Source: Krasilnikovozyma curviuscula | Taxonomy: Eukaryota > Basidiomycota > Tremellomycetes > Cystofilobasidiales > Mrakiaceae | Direction of reading: 5' to 3' | DNA length: 64,000 bases | NCBI GenBank assembly: GCA_014825775.1 | Contig: MVAQ01000010.1 | Location: 1 to 64,000 of the forward strand | Shown: positions 1 to 12,113 of the stretch, one piece after another | How positions within the stretch are numbered: the first letter of the stretch is position 1 | How the letters are laid out: the number at the start of each line of letters is the position of its first letter | Translations under genes and position numbers: made by a program | The notes under the pieces: generated by a model | The model's database searches: none | What the model was told of the DNA's origin: nothing | The model's input: only the letters and a program-made list of their open reading frames with translations

Positions 1-2
1 CC

Positions 3-137
3 GGCCTGCTCTGTGCTATCCTATCATACATTACAAACCAGCTTGATCCTCGATCCTTCAACGCTGCGCTGACTTTCTCTGCGACCCCACCCCCACGGGT
101 CTACTTCAACAGACGGGTGCCCCCCTCCCCTGCGTGA
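3..137 (+). CDS. possible C-terminal end of a gene entering from the left edge (partial)
   Basis: The frame starting at base 3 is open for 44 codons from the window edge and stops at a TGA at 135-137. The residues begin GLLCAILSYITNQLDPRS and finish in a proline/arginine-rich tail. The composition is plausible for protein, but no family is recognisable from so short a piece. It could equally be chance read-through or cross an intron. The next gene to the right is convergent (stop at 533), which fits a plus-strand gene ending here. Confidence 0.25.
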   Translation, partial: GLLCAILSYITNQLDPRSFNAALTFSATPPPRVYFNRRVPPSPA

Positions 138-532
138 CGGACGGCAGTGATGGCAGCCTCACGTACTTTCGGTTCGAGACGTGGATGGATGTCGAGCACC
201 TGGTGCAGAATACAACCAGGAGCTTGTGAGATTGCAGTGCTGAAGACTGGGGTGTCCCTCATTGGATGAGAATCCTCTTCCACCCCCGGCATGCCCGACC
301 TGCCCTGTAGATCTGTCTGCGCAAACCGCAGACACTGCGCCCCCCACCCCCTCTTCACTTAAAGTGTTTTCTCTCTCTTTCTCTGTGGGTGTGTGTTTGT
401 GTGTGTTTGAGGGCTAGACATGCTCGTCTTGCCCGTCATCCGTCAGCAGGACCGCATCGCACACAGATAAATGTTTCATTAAGGTACAAAAACAATGAAC
501 CATTATATTTTGAGCAACTTCATCGTCGAAAT
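138..532. other. convergent intergenic stretch with CT- and GT-rich tracts
   Basis: No supportable gene is seen. A pyrimidine tract (about 366-383) runs into a TG/TTTG tract (about 386-410), which is low-complexity sequence and probably part of 3' untranslated regions. The minus-strand open frame over 101-358 begins only at a GTG and has no recognisable product, so I do not call it. Confidence 0.5.
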
Positions 533-2079
533 CTACTTTGCCGATCCCTGTGCTCTCACACGCTCAATCTGCGCCCTATCCTCGTCGTCCACCGCTGTTG
601 ACCCATATTCTCCCCTTTCTTCCTCATTGATGAGTCTTTCCTGCTCCTCCGGGTCTTCACCCATTGCAACGGCAAGCGCTGCGCGCGGGTTACGAACGCG
701 ATGGAAGACGAACGAGCAGATGTAGACAACGGGGTAGAGGGCGAGAAGCAGGATGATGGTGATGATGAGAGATGTCGGAGTGGGTCTGTTGTTGAACAGT
801 AATGCGAAGAGGATAAACATGGCAGAGACACACCACACTATGTTGTCGATCATGAACGGGGTGAATGAGGGAAGGAAAAAAATGTAAGCGGCACGCAGAA
901 GAAGGTAGGGCTAACAACGAGGCTTACCTCCATCTTTCATGAAAAATACAACCAGATTTCCAATCAGGTTGACGATCACTAGCGCAGCAATAGCTTCAGG
1001 AGTTCTTTTCGCGTAGTCCTTCGAACCAAATGGCAATCTGCTCGTCAGCAACTACGCGGCGCATTGGTGATGAAGAGAAAAGGCGACTTACCCGTTCATC
1101 TTTTGGTACCCACCCCCAGTTCATAGCTAGGAATCCAATCTCCAACCAGTCGATACAGAAGAGGATGACGAGCATCATACGCATTGGCACATGGACACAG
1201 AGCCAATCTGGGAGGAATAAATAAAATGGATTTTAATGTCAGGCCACTCGATGAACAAACACACAGTATATTCAAAGCTTACCAATTCGTTTGTGAAATC
1301 CGTGTGCGGGAGTATACTTGTGAACAGTTATATATATGGATATGCTGATGCGCAAGAAGAGCATATTAGTACCAATCAATCGCCTCCCGCTGTAAGCTCC
1401 TACACACTCACAGGTTGAGGGCATTTGCAACTAAGAACCCAAAGCTTGTCCACCATGCCCACTGAATACCATAGCTCGGAGCGCTTCCGGCCCATTCGTA
1501 GAAGACGACCTGCGCAGAATGACGCGGTAAGTGTCAGCGACGCAGATTTTGACCAGCAATTGGCAAAGAAAGAGCGACTCACCCAACCGACCATCAAATA
1601 GTTCGCCAGAGAGAACCTCATCCCTACCCCTTTGACGAACAAGTCTCTCGTCTCTGGTGTCCTGGAAAACAGAATCATCTGTATGACAAGCAGAATGCTG
1701 AAGCTGTACAACACCAGCCAATAGACTGAAAGCAACGTTGGATTGGGAGATAGAAGTGAAGGGTGGCTTCGAGATATATCGCTCAGAGATGGTTTGAAGA
1801 CCTGGGAAGATCATAATGAGGAGGCGAGGAAACAAGGAACGTCAGTGAGGAGCCTGGTCCGAATTTGCAAGTTTGAAAAGCCTACCAAAGCACAAACGAG
1901 ATTCACACCTAGTTTATGATAGAATCAGTACTTCCCTTATTTTACCCGCTGGAGAGAAAACAGGCTACTCACCTATCGAGATGAGCAGACTGAGCGGACT
2001 GCTGATCTGTAGTCGGATGAGCTTGAAGGTGAGCTGCATAGCTTCCCTGGTCTCTGGTAAGTCGTATGACGACGCCATG
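533..2079 (-). CDS. multi-pass membrane protein of unknown function
   Basis: A split gene of about nine exons. The ATG at 2079-2077 gives MASSYDLPETREAMQ, and the last exon ends at 533-535. Joining exons on clear GTRAGT...AG borders keeps one frame. About seven to eight hydrophobic segments are visible, including SVYWLVLYSFSILLVIQMIL, WAWWTSFGFLVANALNL, MMLVILFCIDWLEIGFLAMN, AALVIVNLIGNLVVFF and SLIITIILLLALYPVVYICS. The C-terminal tail of about 50 residues is hydrophilic and acidic (GEDPEEQERLINEEERGEYG), as expected for a cytosolic tail. I do not recognise the family. A role as receptor, transporter or structural membrane protein is open. It is transcribed divergently from the DUF726 gene, with about 170 bp between the two starts. 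Confidence 0.75.
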
Positions 2080-2250
2080 GTTTAGCAGTAAGATAATCTT
2101 TGCAAGATGCAGTTAGGGAGGACCTCATCGCCTTGGGACTGGACTGCATGATCGATTAATTCTGCCCTGGAAGGGGTGGCGTCTGTTGGCGTTCCGATAC
2201 TGCGTCATTGGTGCTGCAGTCGATTTCAACCACATCAATCTCTTTTCAAG

Positions 2251-4720
2251 ATGGCCATCTTACCAGGCCTGAAGAAGAGCCTACCTAGTCATGTAGAGAA
2301 GCAGGACCAACAGCAGCAGCAGCAGCCGATGCCTCAGGTCGGAAAAGTTGCGGCTCCAGCTTTGCCAGAAGACGTTGCTCTCTTTGTGGCCATTGCGACC
2401 AAAGCTACTGGATCTCCTCCAGAATGGATAGAAGCAGTATGTGCTCATGTAAGCTAGTGTTCTGTCATTGCTAGGAGAGCTCTGCGTACTGATTCTTTAC
2501 TGCAAAACTAGCTCCACGTCGATCCGATTCTACTACCACCATCTATGGAACCCGAAGAGCCTCTTCGACATCTCTTTTCTATAGAAGAGGAATATCATTC
2601 CCAAGTCTTGAGAATTCTCATCTTAGCCTCGCTGTTTCCCAACCCCAACGAAGGTCAAGCCGATGCCAAGACAGACTCGAAATCACAACAACAAACATCT
2701 ATCGGATACACTCCATTGAACCGTCGATGTATCTACTGTACACTCACAGTGCTTGGTATTCCAACATCGTCTGTCGTCATAGCACAGGAAGAAGTCGTCG
2801 CTAAGGAACTGTTTGAGATGCTCAAGCACTCCACCGACGCACAGAAAGAAGAGATAGAAAGAGCGAGGAAGAAGAGAGAGGAAGGTTTCGGTGGGAAGTA
2901 CGGCAGGTGGGTAGCCACAGGAGTTGGTGTCGTCGTGAGTTTTCATTCATGCACCCAGTGCTACGCCAGCGCGATCATCGCCTTTCGATGTTGCTGGCGA
3001 AGCTATTCGTTGTCTTGTGACAGTGCTGACAATAGAATTGTCTATAATTCTGTTCAGGTCGGGGGTGTCGTAGTCGGGGTAACAGGTGGTCTAGCTGCTC
3101 CTGCCATCCTTGCTCTCCTGCCATCGCTCGCTCTCCTCACTCCGGCGACGGCGCCAATTCTTCTCGGAACACTCTTCGGTCTCACCGGTGGTGGTCTTGC
3201 CGGAAGACGTATTAGAAAGAGATGGGCTGGTGTCTCCGATTTTGAGTTCGTCCAGCTCGACGACAAGCGAGCTGCTCAGATCGAAATCGAGAAGGACAAG
3301 CTTCCTTACGAAGTTAGGAAACGGAAGAGTACGCCGTCGCTCCCACTACTTGACGAAAAGCTTGGGCCGAAAGAGATCTTGATAGAAGAGTCAGCCGTTG
3401 ACATGAAGGAGAAGGGGGATAACGGTGTGTATCCATATGCCGTCAGGAAGACAAGAAGCACCTCGCCATCACAAACATCACATGAAAACCTCTCGCTGAA
3501 CCTCAAAGCACATGACGACGACCAAACAGCACCTCAATCTGAAACTAAACCTCTAGAGCTGGAGAACAAAGTCCGTCAAATAAATGTGAAAGATTCAACT
3601 GAACCATCTGCGATCTCCGAAGTCATTACCAACCCAGCCGACGAGACTCAACGATCAACTCCACCTCTTGAAACATCTTCAATAGCGTCTTCTCCCACTT
3701 TTTCGACCCTTTCAACACCACCACCTTCTTCGACGCTCCTAGAGCCTTCGTCGCGGGACCCGGCGTCAGACCAACCACCGCTCTCCAAAGAAATCGAAAT
3801 CCCGCCATCGCCCCCGTCTCTCACTGCTGTCATCTGCGTTCCTGGTCTTCTCATCGAGAGTGTCAACGAAGGGTTAGACTCGTGGGAGAAGGTCCGGAAA
3901 GAAGGTGTCCTTGGTGTTGGACGTGACGTCTTCGTCGCTTGTGTAGAGAGAGAAGAGTGGCTCGGAACTGGCCAGAACATCCACGGCTGGGTTACCAGTA
4001 AAGTCATTGGATACGCAAAGGCTGAAGTCATCAAGAGAACGTTCGCGTCTGCTTACTTTGCTGCCATCGCCATCCCACTTGCCGTCTACAAGGGTCCCGC
4101 AATGCTTTTGGACAACGTTTGGCAGAAGGGTAATGATAGAGCACAGAAAGCGGGTGCATTGTTGGCGGAGGTGCTGGAGAGTGGAGTTCAGGGCGAAAGG
4201 CCTGTCGTGCTTGTTGGATCGTCACTTGGAGCTTTGGTGTGAGTCTCCACCCTTTGTATTGTCTTGACTCAGTGCTGAAATAATGTACAATTTGGCAGTG
4301 TTTTCGAGTGCTTGCTTAAAATGAAGAACAAGAACCTCGTAGACTCCGCTGTCTTAATCTCTCTTCCGACATCACCCTCGGTTGCAGAATGGAACACCGT
4401 CCGAGGCAATGTCACTCGTCGTATGGTTAATGCGTATGATCCAGGAGACCTTGTTCTTGGATCGGTTGCTCGTCTTCACGAGGTCATTGGAGGGGTTGGT
4501 GAAGGAAGGGTCGATGGCGCGATGGTCGCTGGTTTGAGATGTGTTGATGTGAAAGGTGTCAAGTCGATTGACATTGGCGATCTGTCTGGAGGTGAGTTGA
4601 GCACTATCTGCAGTCTTCCTTGATCTCAGCTTAGCCCTTGTCTTTCACTTTCACTTAGGTCACTTCGGGATCAATCGCAAGCTTCCTGAGATTATGAAGC
4701 GCGTCGACATAGACTCTTAG
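2251..4720 (+). CDS. DUF726 family alpha/beta-hydrolase-like membrane protein (TMCO4 / yeast Mil1-like)
   Basis: The ATG at 2251 (MAILPGLKKSLPSHVEKQ) starts exon 1. The frame is open further upstream only from a GTG. Introns lie near 2449-2511, 2935-3057, 4239-4298 and about 4592-4658, and the stop is at 4718-4720. A charged coiled stretch precedes a glycine-rich hydrophobic segment (VGGVVVGVTGGLAAPAILAL; LLGTLFGLTGGGLAGRRIRK), as in the DUF726 family. A long Ser/Pro/Thr-rich linker follows. The C-terminal half has NIHGWVTSKVIGYAKAEVIK and the nucleophile-elbow-like VGSSLGALV, then LPTSPSVAEWNTVRGNVTRR. Family members are membrane-associated putative hydrolases; yeast Mil1 binds the clathrin adaptor AP-1. 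Substrate is unknown. The serine in GSSLG is the likely nucleophile (inference). Confidence 0.88.
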
Positions 4721-5201
4721 GCGTAGAGTCCAATTTTCTCTGTATCCTCTAGCTACAATGTATCGATAACACTTGTCTATGTGTAAATTTCTTCGACCCA
4801 AAGAATTGGTGCGCCAGGGAGGCCTTAGTCCGACTCCCACTCAAGTCAGCTTAAGGCGTTGCTGCACTTCGAACTGTTTCACCATCCTGAATCTACAGTT
4901 AAAATAAGGCAGGAATGCGTATATTCAGTATACGTCTGCGGAAACCCTAGCAAGAGATTTTCTCTTCTTCGAAACAAAGCTCTTTCCGAATGGCTGCAAC
5001 CTTCCAAAAGAAACAGTTCAGCGATGTTGAAAAAATCATTTGAGAGATCTTGACTCAGAAGACCCTCATTGCTTTCAATGCTCTTTACCTCCACTCTCCC
5101 GTGATGTAAGTTGACTTAGCTCAAAGGCGCAAGCGACAATTCAGCTTCTTGCAGCAAGGCCTGCATCGTTTTGACAGTTTTCATTTCAAATATTAAACAC
5201 A
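4721..5201. other. convergent intergenic region, no gene seen
   Basis: This 480-bp stretch lies between two convergent genes. The open frames here are short, start on non-ATG codons or lack any protein-like composition. It probably carries the two 3' untranslated regions. Confidence 0.5.
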
Positions 5202-8028
5202 CTAATATGTCATCGTCATGGCGTCACGGTCCTCACTCATCATCCTCGCGTATTCTAGAAGTAAGAGAATCATCTGAGGGAGCGCCAGAGAACATGTTCA
5301 GCTCCAAGCAGACCAATGCATGACAAAAGGAACACTCACGTAAGATTGTGCATCCTGCCATCGCCAATGCTCAGCAGCAAACTTGCTTCCATTCAAGCCA
5401 ATCTCTTCGGCCAGCGCTGAATGTCCAATTCCTTCAGGGGGTCCTTCAAAGAACGACAGTATATCGCTACGAAAAGGAGAACAGAAAAGATGAGCTTCTG
5501 GAAAGCACGACGACGAAATCTCAAGACCAAAGTAGCTCACTATAGATCTGAGTAATTAACTTGGACGGGGACTGTTTCGAAGAAAGATCGTCAACGTGTT
5601 AGTAACATGGGCCGAAAGGACAGGCGCGAGATGCTCACTGTAGTGGTACCATGGTATCAGCAATTCAGAATTAAACTCAGGATACACTGTACTTTTGAGA
5701 ATGGCACTGAAAAGAGATGGAGCGTCATCATCAGTCTTATTCAAAAGAGTCTACTGCCATCAGATTCTCACCTTCCAGACGTCAATATCCGATGGAAACG
5801 AGCTAAAACGGCAGCGAATAGCGCAAATCAGACAGATGCTTATGAGGAGGAAAGAAAAAAAGAGAAACCTCACCAGACCATCCGTTGCCATCTACATCCA
5901 GCTGATATCTGAACTTCGCAGCCGCTTCTGACCTCACCACCGGCGAAAACTCAAAGATTTCATCCATCTCATCGCAGGTTCCATCACTCTTAGAGCATTG
6001 CCTTGGACCACCTGTAAATTTCAGATCTAACCACTTCTTGTTGAGAATATCGGTCTTCCAAGTCTCACGCTCCAGTCGATCTCTTCGTTCCACCAAAATA
6101 TCCGTGTCTCCGCTTGAACGAGCTCCTAGAAGGTGTAACCTTTCACGATGAGAGCTCTTCCAATTGATTTGATTCGAGTGGAACGTTCCTGTTGTAGTTC
6201 CTCTCCAGATGACCCGTTTCTCTGTTTTAGCAGCCCATGGAACAAAGGCGATTGACGAGTTGATGTGATCCAGGGCCGGTCCTCTGATGTCGGCCAAGTT
6301 GGACACCTAATTTAAACACAAAACGAACTAGTTAGAGGGGGTTCCAAAGGATGAGGTGAGGAAGTCAGGAGTTACAGAGCTTATCGAGATGAGTGGGATT
6401 AGCTCATCCGGATTGGGTCTGGTTCACAAAGAGAAATATCAATCAGTGTCAAAGAAGACGATCTCAAGGTCGCCAGATCACTCACTTGGTGAAGATGAAA
6501 GTTCCATGCATTTTCAGAAATTCAGGATGATTACAGTGGTCCACAGATTTCCCTACATCGTAGACGAAGGATTTTGGAAGGAGGTCAAGATCCTCCGTCA
6601 GATAAGCTCCTTGTTCCCCTTTGGCTACAGGCGAGGTGGGAGGACAGAACTGGTCCCAACCATGTTTATTGTGTTGAGAGTTTTCAATCTCGAGGCGTTT
6701 GTCCTCAGGCCAAACTGAGAGAAAAATTCGTGGATGAGTTATTTGAGTAGGAAACTCTGCAAGTCATTTTAAAGTCGACACTTACCTTCACCGTTCTTAG
6801 CCAACTCCTTCGACTTTTCGATATATTCATAAGTAGCACCTCGAGCACCAACATCATCTAAGTTTATATATGCCTTCAGGTCAGGTAAGAGGTGAGCAAT
6901 CGGTTTGATGAGCAGCTTGAATTCTTGCGCTCTGATGTCTTTGTCTGCGGTTCCTGAAGTATCCACCACGGCACCATCCCTGCAAAAGGCCAAAAATGAA
7001 TAACAGGGTTTTGGGAATACAATAATCAACTTACTGGATATCAAAGATCACCGTCTGAACTCGTTCGTCGAGCTGGCTCAGTCGTTCTTTTAGCACCGAT
7101 CCAGGTGTCGCCAGATATGGGAGGATAGTTTCGAAAACCGCCTTGTATGGCCATGTACTGACTTCATTTTCGGTACACCAATCGTACCTTTGGAAGCGCG
7201 TAATAGAGTGAGTGCGGGCTCGAATGCGACCTGAGGCAACCAAAGCACTAACCATCCCTTGAATCCCAGCGGCGGATTTCTTCCAGTTTGAGACTTGTAC
7301 AACTTAACAGCATCTTCGAACGATTTGGGCGTGAGCTGTTCTATCAGTTCAGCTTTCTGTTTGGCCTCCTATAAAATATCGCGAATGCGAATAAGCTACG
7401 CGAACTTTCAGACCGACCGATCGACTCACAGCAATGAGAATCTCGATCGGATGTTTCTGTCCCTTCAGGCCAAGCTGTGTATCTTCTATGAGTATAAGCC
7501 CGTTGTCTAATCGCTTGTGCTCAACGTGAACAGTTGGCGGGGGTGGTGGTGCAGCTATTATGTCCTCCTTGAGGACAAACTCTTCTTTTGCTGCTGCCGC
7601 AGCAGGTTTGGGAGCGTTTGCTGCAGCCCCAGCTTTTGCAGCAGCAGCAGCTTTCATCTTCGCGGCCAGAGCAGCACCTTTGTTGGATTTCCGGGATGGT
7701 GGATTGAGTGCGTCCGGTGGTAGAGGCTGATGAGGGATATGAAGCGCATCTTCGAACTGAACCACCACAACATCTCCTCTCTTATTCAGAGGGAGCAGGA
7801 ATAGCTACATGTTTGGACAACCAAACGGTAAAACAAGTTTCAGCAATAGTCGGGGAAACGCACGCACGGGCTGCACGAAAGGAATGAAGGACAAACCAGG
7901 ACGAAGAATGTCAAGGGAAGACATAACGACGTGAACTTTCTAGGGAACCTTGGCCTCAAGAAGGTTGCAGCTGTTGATACCAGCGACGGCCTTCTCGCAG
8001 AGAGGGATCCTCCTGCTGGCCTCAGCAT
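5202..8028 (-). CDS. CAP10-family (GT90) glycosyltransferase, type II membrane protein
   Basis: The ATG at 8028-8026 begins a short basic N-terminus followed by one hydrophobic segment (FTSLCLPLTFFVLVCPSFL), a signal anchor that would place the enzyme in the Golgi lumen. After an alanine/lysine-rich stem (about 7620-7680) comes the GT90 domain: IWRGTTTGTFHSNQINWKSS, then SHRERLHLLG, then the hallmark KFRYQLDVDGNGWSG, and at the end EHWRWQDAQSYV followed by LLLEYARMMSEDRDAM. The stop is at 5204-5202. At least eight exons are needed. GT90 proteins transfer xylose or glucose onto glycans; in Cryptococcus, Cap10 and Cxt1 act in capsule and glycolipid synthesis. The exact sugar and acceptor here cannot be told. 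The catalytic core is complete by eye. Confidence 0.9.
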
Positions 8029-8353
8029 TTAGCTGTAAAGTCGGCTGCACGCACGAAGCACCAGATTTCAGGGCTGTTGAGAGCTGATGGTGGGCTGGAA
8101 AAATGCCTATACTGATTCACAGCACCTCATGGGAAAGCGCTGCCTGCTTGTACGATGAACTGGTTGCCTTGGTTGAACGTTGCTACCTTTTCTCGTCGAA
8201 CCGAACGCAGTTCAGTTTTCCAGCGGGCCCGCCACCTAAATCAAGCTTGCAGTCTGACATTGACTGACAGTTAGTCTTGTTGAAAGAATAGTAACAATGT
8301 TGAAGTCATAAGAATCGTCGCGCCCTCATCAACCCAAGCCAGTCTCTCGCAAT
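8029..8353. promoter_or_regulatory. intergenic region upstream of the GT90 gene
   Basis: This 325-bp stretch lies between the start of the GT90 gene and the stop of the dehydratase gene, both on the minus strand. No gene or clear motif is seen. It should hold the GT90 promoter and the dehydratase 3' untranslated region. Confidence 0.4.
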
Positions 8354-9547
8354 CTAAGGATATGATTCCAACTCTGTTGGGATACCCGCCAGCTTCATCT
8401 TGACACCGATCTCAAACAAGTAGTCCAGGCATTCAGCTTGAGTCTTGGTCTTCTCCCAGTCGGTACCCCAGAGGTAGAGTCCTACAGTAATCAGTGGTCA
8501 GTCGCGACATCAGTCACAAACGAGAAATGTTGCAAGCGACGGCTTACCATGTCTTCGCACGAGGATAGCTGGAGATTCAGGGTAGTCTTTCATTGCCTGA
8601 GCCATTGAGTCAGTCAAGTCCTCTTCGTTGGGGGTGTTCTCTAATATGGCAGTGCAAAGCGATGGATCGGTGGATGTTCAAGCGTCAAACAACAGAATAT
8701 ATGCGCTCACCGATGATTGGAATGACGAGAGTATCTAGGAAGGTCAAAGTCTTTCCAACACCTGAAATTCGGATTCCTGAAGAAGAATGGTCAAATTTAT
8801 AATGAGTACGTTGCACAACAAAACAGCAGTGCGGCTTCTCACCTTTGATCATTTCTTGGTGCGAGATTCTGAATTCCTTTCCCGGCCAGAGTAGAGTTGC
8901 CATGACAGCATTTTGCGAGTGAGTGTGGACCTGAAAGATGAATAAAAATGAGAACATGAGCATTTGCTGAAGGTCGAGAATGCCAAAACCCTACTCACAC
9001 AGGCGGAAGCTCCTTGGATAGTGAAAGCATTCCAGAATAGCGGAGTACAGGCACTCTCCTTCAAACCTTTCAACTTTGGCTCTCTCAAGAACGTTCTCTT
9101 CGATCCAGGGGTAGGAATAGATGGTTGTGGGTAGGGCAACACAAAGACATCTCTTGGCTGAATCAATTCCTTCTGAACTCCTGATGGGGCAAGGTAAACT
9201 TTGTCTGAGGTCTTGATAGAGATTCCTCCTCCCGTTCCAGTGACCCATCCGAGTTTGTAGAACTGAGCACAGAGGTTGGGAATCAAGTTTGCTGGCTGCA
9301 CAGGCAAAGCGACAGAATTGGAAGGGCAACCTCAAGTTTAGGTTAGTGCCAAAGACAGCTGAAGACCAGAAGATATACAGTGTCTACTCACGTGGAGAGG
9401 ATCAGGGCTGATGACCAAGTTCTCAATTTCCTCCGCCGTCATTTCTTGGGCAGTAACTGAGGAGAAAAAACTCACACGCCGTCAGCTATTCTCCTACACA
9501 TATCAGATATTGTTCTAAGTATGTAGGTAGTTACGAGGAGCAGACAT
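8354..9547 (-). CDS. MDE1: methylthioribulose-1-phosphate dehydratase (methionine salvage)
   Basis: A class II aldolase-fold enzyme of the Mde1/APIP type, which dehydrates 5-methylthioribulose-1-phosphate in the methionine salvage pathway in the cytosol. The first exon is tiny (ATG at 9547-9545, MSAP), and the frame continues over about seven exons. Seen in order: [20 protein letters not shown] with the glycine-rich GGGIS segment, [11 protein letters not shown], the zinc-ligand pair in [25 protein letters not shown], and the third zinc histidine in ILVRRHGLYLWG. The end is [14 protein letters not shown], stop at 8356-8354. Size and motif order match the fungal enzyme. It lies head-to-tail 250 bp downstream of the beta-lactamase-like gene, with no functional link evident. 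Confidence 0.93.
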
Positions 9548-9799
9548 CTTTTTCAGCTGTTTTGAATTTTGAATCAGCTTGTTTGAACGGCAGGAGAAAG
9601 CCTGAGTGATTTCGCCATGAAACGTGCTGAAGCCTGCCGCCACTCGAAACCGGAAGCGAAGCAGAAACTTGGGCTGGTTGAGGTAGGAATGCAAGTGAGC
9701 AGTGCTTTAAATCATTGCTGAAATTGTAGCCTTTCCAGAACCTATATTTATACACGAGAGGTGGCGCTGCAGAAAGGTGTAAACAAAAGCTTGTGTTCA

Positions 9800-12113
9800 T
9801 CATATCTTGTCGAACCAAATCTCACTTCTCTCCTTCACAGTGTCTCCATCAGCAGGAGATTCTACCCCAGGTCCAGCACCCCACATGCCTCCTGTCCATC
9901 CAAACCCAAGTTTGCCATCGACAGTGGAAAACTCGGCGCGGTAGGACGATTCACTGCCTGTCACTTCGTCGGAGGTAAAGTATGTCGTTTCGGGATGCAC
10001 CGGAGCCTGTGAGTAGTAGTAAATATAAGATTAGAACATCAATCCACGACCTGCGTTGAAGGGAAGAGGGAGGATGAGAACTCACCCAGCTAGACACCTG
10101 CGTCACATTCCAAACGTCGCCATTGAAATGAACCATCTTGATATGAGTCGTAAACACCCCGTCCCACTCTGCCAGTAAGGTTACTTTCGAGTCATCCACT
10201 ACACCTGGAAGGATCGTTGGGTGGGAGTCGATGAGTTTTTGGCATGCCTCGCTGTGGAAGTGTGTGGAAGAGGACACGAGGCAGAGCTCAATTGAACCGT
10301 AGGCTGCGTCTGAGTAGACTCCTGTAAGCGAAGAGAGGTTGAAGGATGGAGATGAAGGAGATTTTGGTGGTGGTGTGATACTCCTCTTCGCGGCGACAAT
10401 TTGACTTTGAAGTGATTTTTTGTATCTGTGTTTTTGACAATGAAGCGTTGAGGACAACTATCTCGGAAAAGTAACATAACAAAGACCTACCTTGAGCTCC
10501 AATCGATAGGCTCGAGACCCAAAAGAGTATCCATAATCCTCCATTTGACTACGTCATTCATTTGTGTACCAAACACACCGTCGTTGGAGAGGGTGATGAT
10601 GCCGATTCCTTTCGATGGGATGCGGAGCGCTTGGGTGAGGAAACCAGGTACACTCCCACCATGCTCTGAAAAACCAAACACACACTTAACACACTCTGGT
10701 TGAGAACGGAGCGGCAAAGACAATGGGAGGAAGCTCACCAACGACTTCGACACCACGGTAAGAATACTTTTCCTGTCCTAATCCATACACCTTGATCGAC
10801 AGCTCGTCATACTTGACACCGACGTCTGGCATCACCATATGGTTACCCATGATGTTGGAGATCTCAGATGGCGTGAAGATGGAGGTATTTGAGTATGGGG
10901 AACGACCGTTCAAGAGGAGCATTTGCAGCCAGGTCGCCATGTCGTTTGTCGAGGTGATGACGCCGCCTGGAAAATGCAGAGTAGAAACAGAATAAAATTT
11001 AGAGACAGAATTTTGTGTGCATAGAGAGGGAGAGAACGAACCGGCTCCAGCGTTTCCTTCCACACCTGTCAAATTTGAACATTGCTCTACATCAGCCCAG
11101 GCTCAATAGGTCACGAGAAGAAGATATCACAGCCCTCGCACCTTCTTCAGGCTCAAAGTATTCCATTAACCGGGTTACACCTGTCTTCGTCAGATCCCCG
11201 TCACCTTCGGAGATGTTCACCCTCGCATGCCCCACAGCGAGCTTACCCGTCGCAGCCGCCGTTGTGGGCGAGTACGACGAGTCTTTCATCTCGAGGGTGG
11301 AGAAAATCTCAGAGGTAACAAATGACGTGAACGTCGTGTTAAAGAGAGTTGGAAGGTGTGCGAGGCTAGAAAGGCAGAATGTGAGTAAACGAAACAAACA
11401 AAGAGAGAAGAGGTAAAGGACTGACGTCATGAGATTTAGGTTGTTGTACTGCCATGTTTCCCTAAGCTCAGCAGATGTCCTCAAGTGTTTGATTCTGCTG
11501 ATCTGATGCACGTGAACCAAAAAACGAGAACAAATTGAGTGCGAAGCGGTGAAGCGCGAACGACTCAAAGTAGTATACGACTCACAATGTCGGCAGCACC
11601 CATCTGGTGTCTTGGCATCAAATCATGTCGAGGCAAACCAGTTCTGTGAGCCCCCAGATCTAGCAAGGTAGCGCTGCTGTTAGCGATCTCGTCACTGAGC
11701 CCGTACGAAGGCAGGACGTCGATGATTTTGGTGTTCCAACCCATCGGAAAAACGTCTGGGTGATCTCTAATAAGAAGGGCAGTTGAAAGAGCTGTGAAGA
11801 GCTTCGAGTTGGAAGCGATACAAAACAAGGTGTCGCCGTCGACCGGTCGGTCGTTTCCTGAGCTTCCAAATCCCTTCGTTTCCTTCGTCCAGCTCCCATC
11901 TTCGTTCAGCTTCACAATCCCAACAGCCATACCAGCTTCAGAGTGCCATTCTTTGAGGACTGAGGCAATGAACCTGGAAATTTCCGGGGTGATGAGCTCT
12001 GCTGAGGCTGGAGAAACGAAAGTCTGCTGCTGGCTGGATGCTGGAGCCGCTTCTGAGGGGTGAACAGCCGATAGAAGAGCAGCTCCAAATAAGATGGACC
12101 GAAAGTTCACCAT
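9800..12113 (-). CDS. secreted beta-lactamase-fold serine hydrolase
   Basis: The ATG at 12113-12111 opens a signal peptide (NFRSILFGAALLSAVHPSEA). The mature part is a class C beta-lactamase / penicillin-binding-protein-like domain. The S-x-x-K motif is seen in CIASNSKLFTAL (serine and lysine of SNSK), a Y-x-N candidate in WQYNNLNLMT, and an H-x-G candidate in EHGGSVPGFL. Other blocks are GGVITSTNDMATWLQMLLLN and GIGIITLSNDG. About seven exons are joined; the stop is at 9802-9800. All three catalytic motifs are present, so it is likely an active D-Ala-D-Ala-peptidase- or esterase-like hydrolase. In fungi such proteins are often of unknown substrate and sometimes act in secondary metabolism. 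No biosynthetic genes surround it here. Confidence 0.87.

Noticed and set aside
101..358. Minus-strand open frame of 85 codons near the left edge
   Set aside because: It starts at a GTG with no ATG or splice context, and only about 170 bases separate it from the convergent gene end. The composition is not protein-like.
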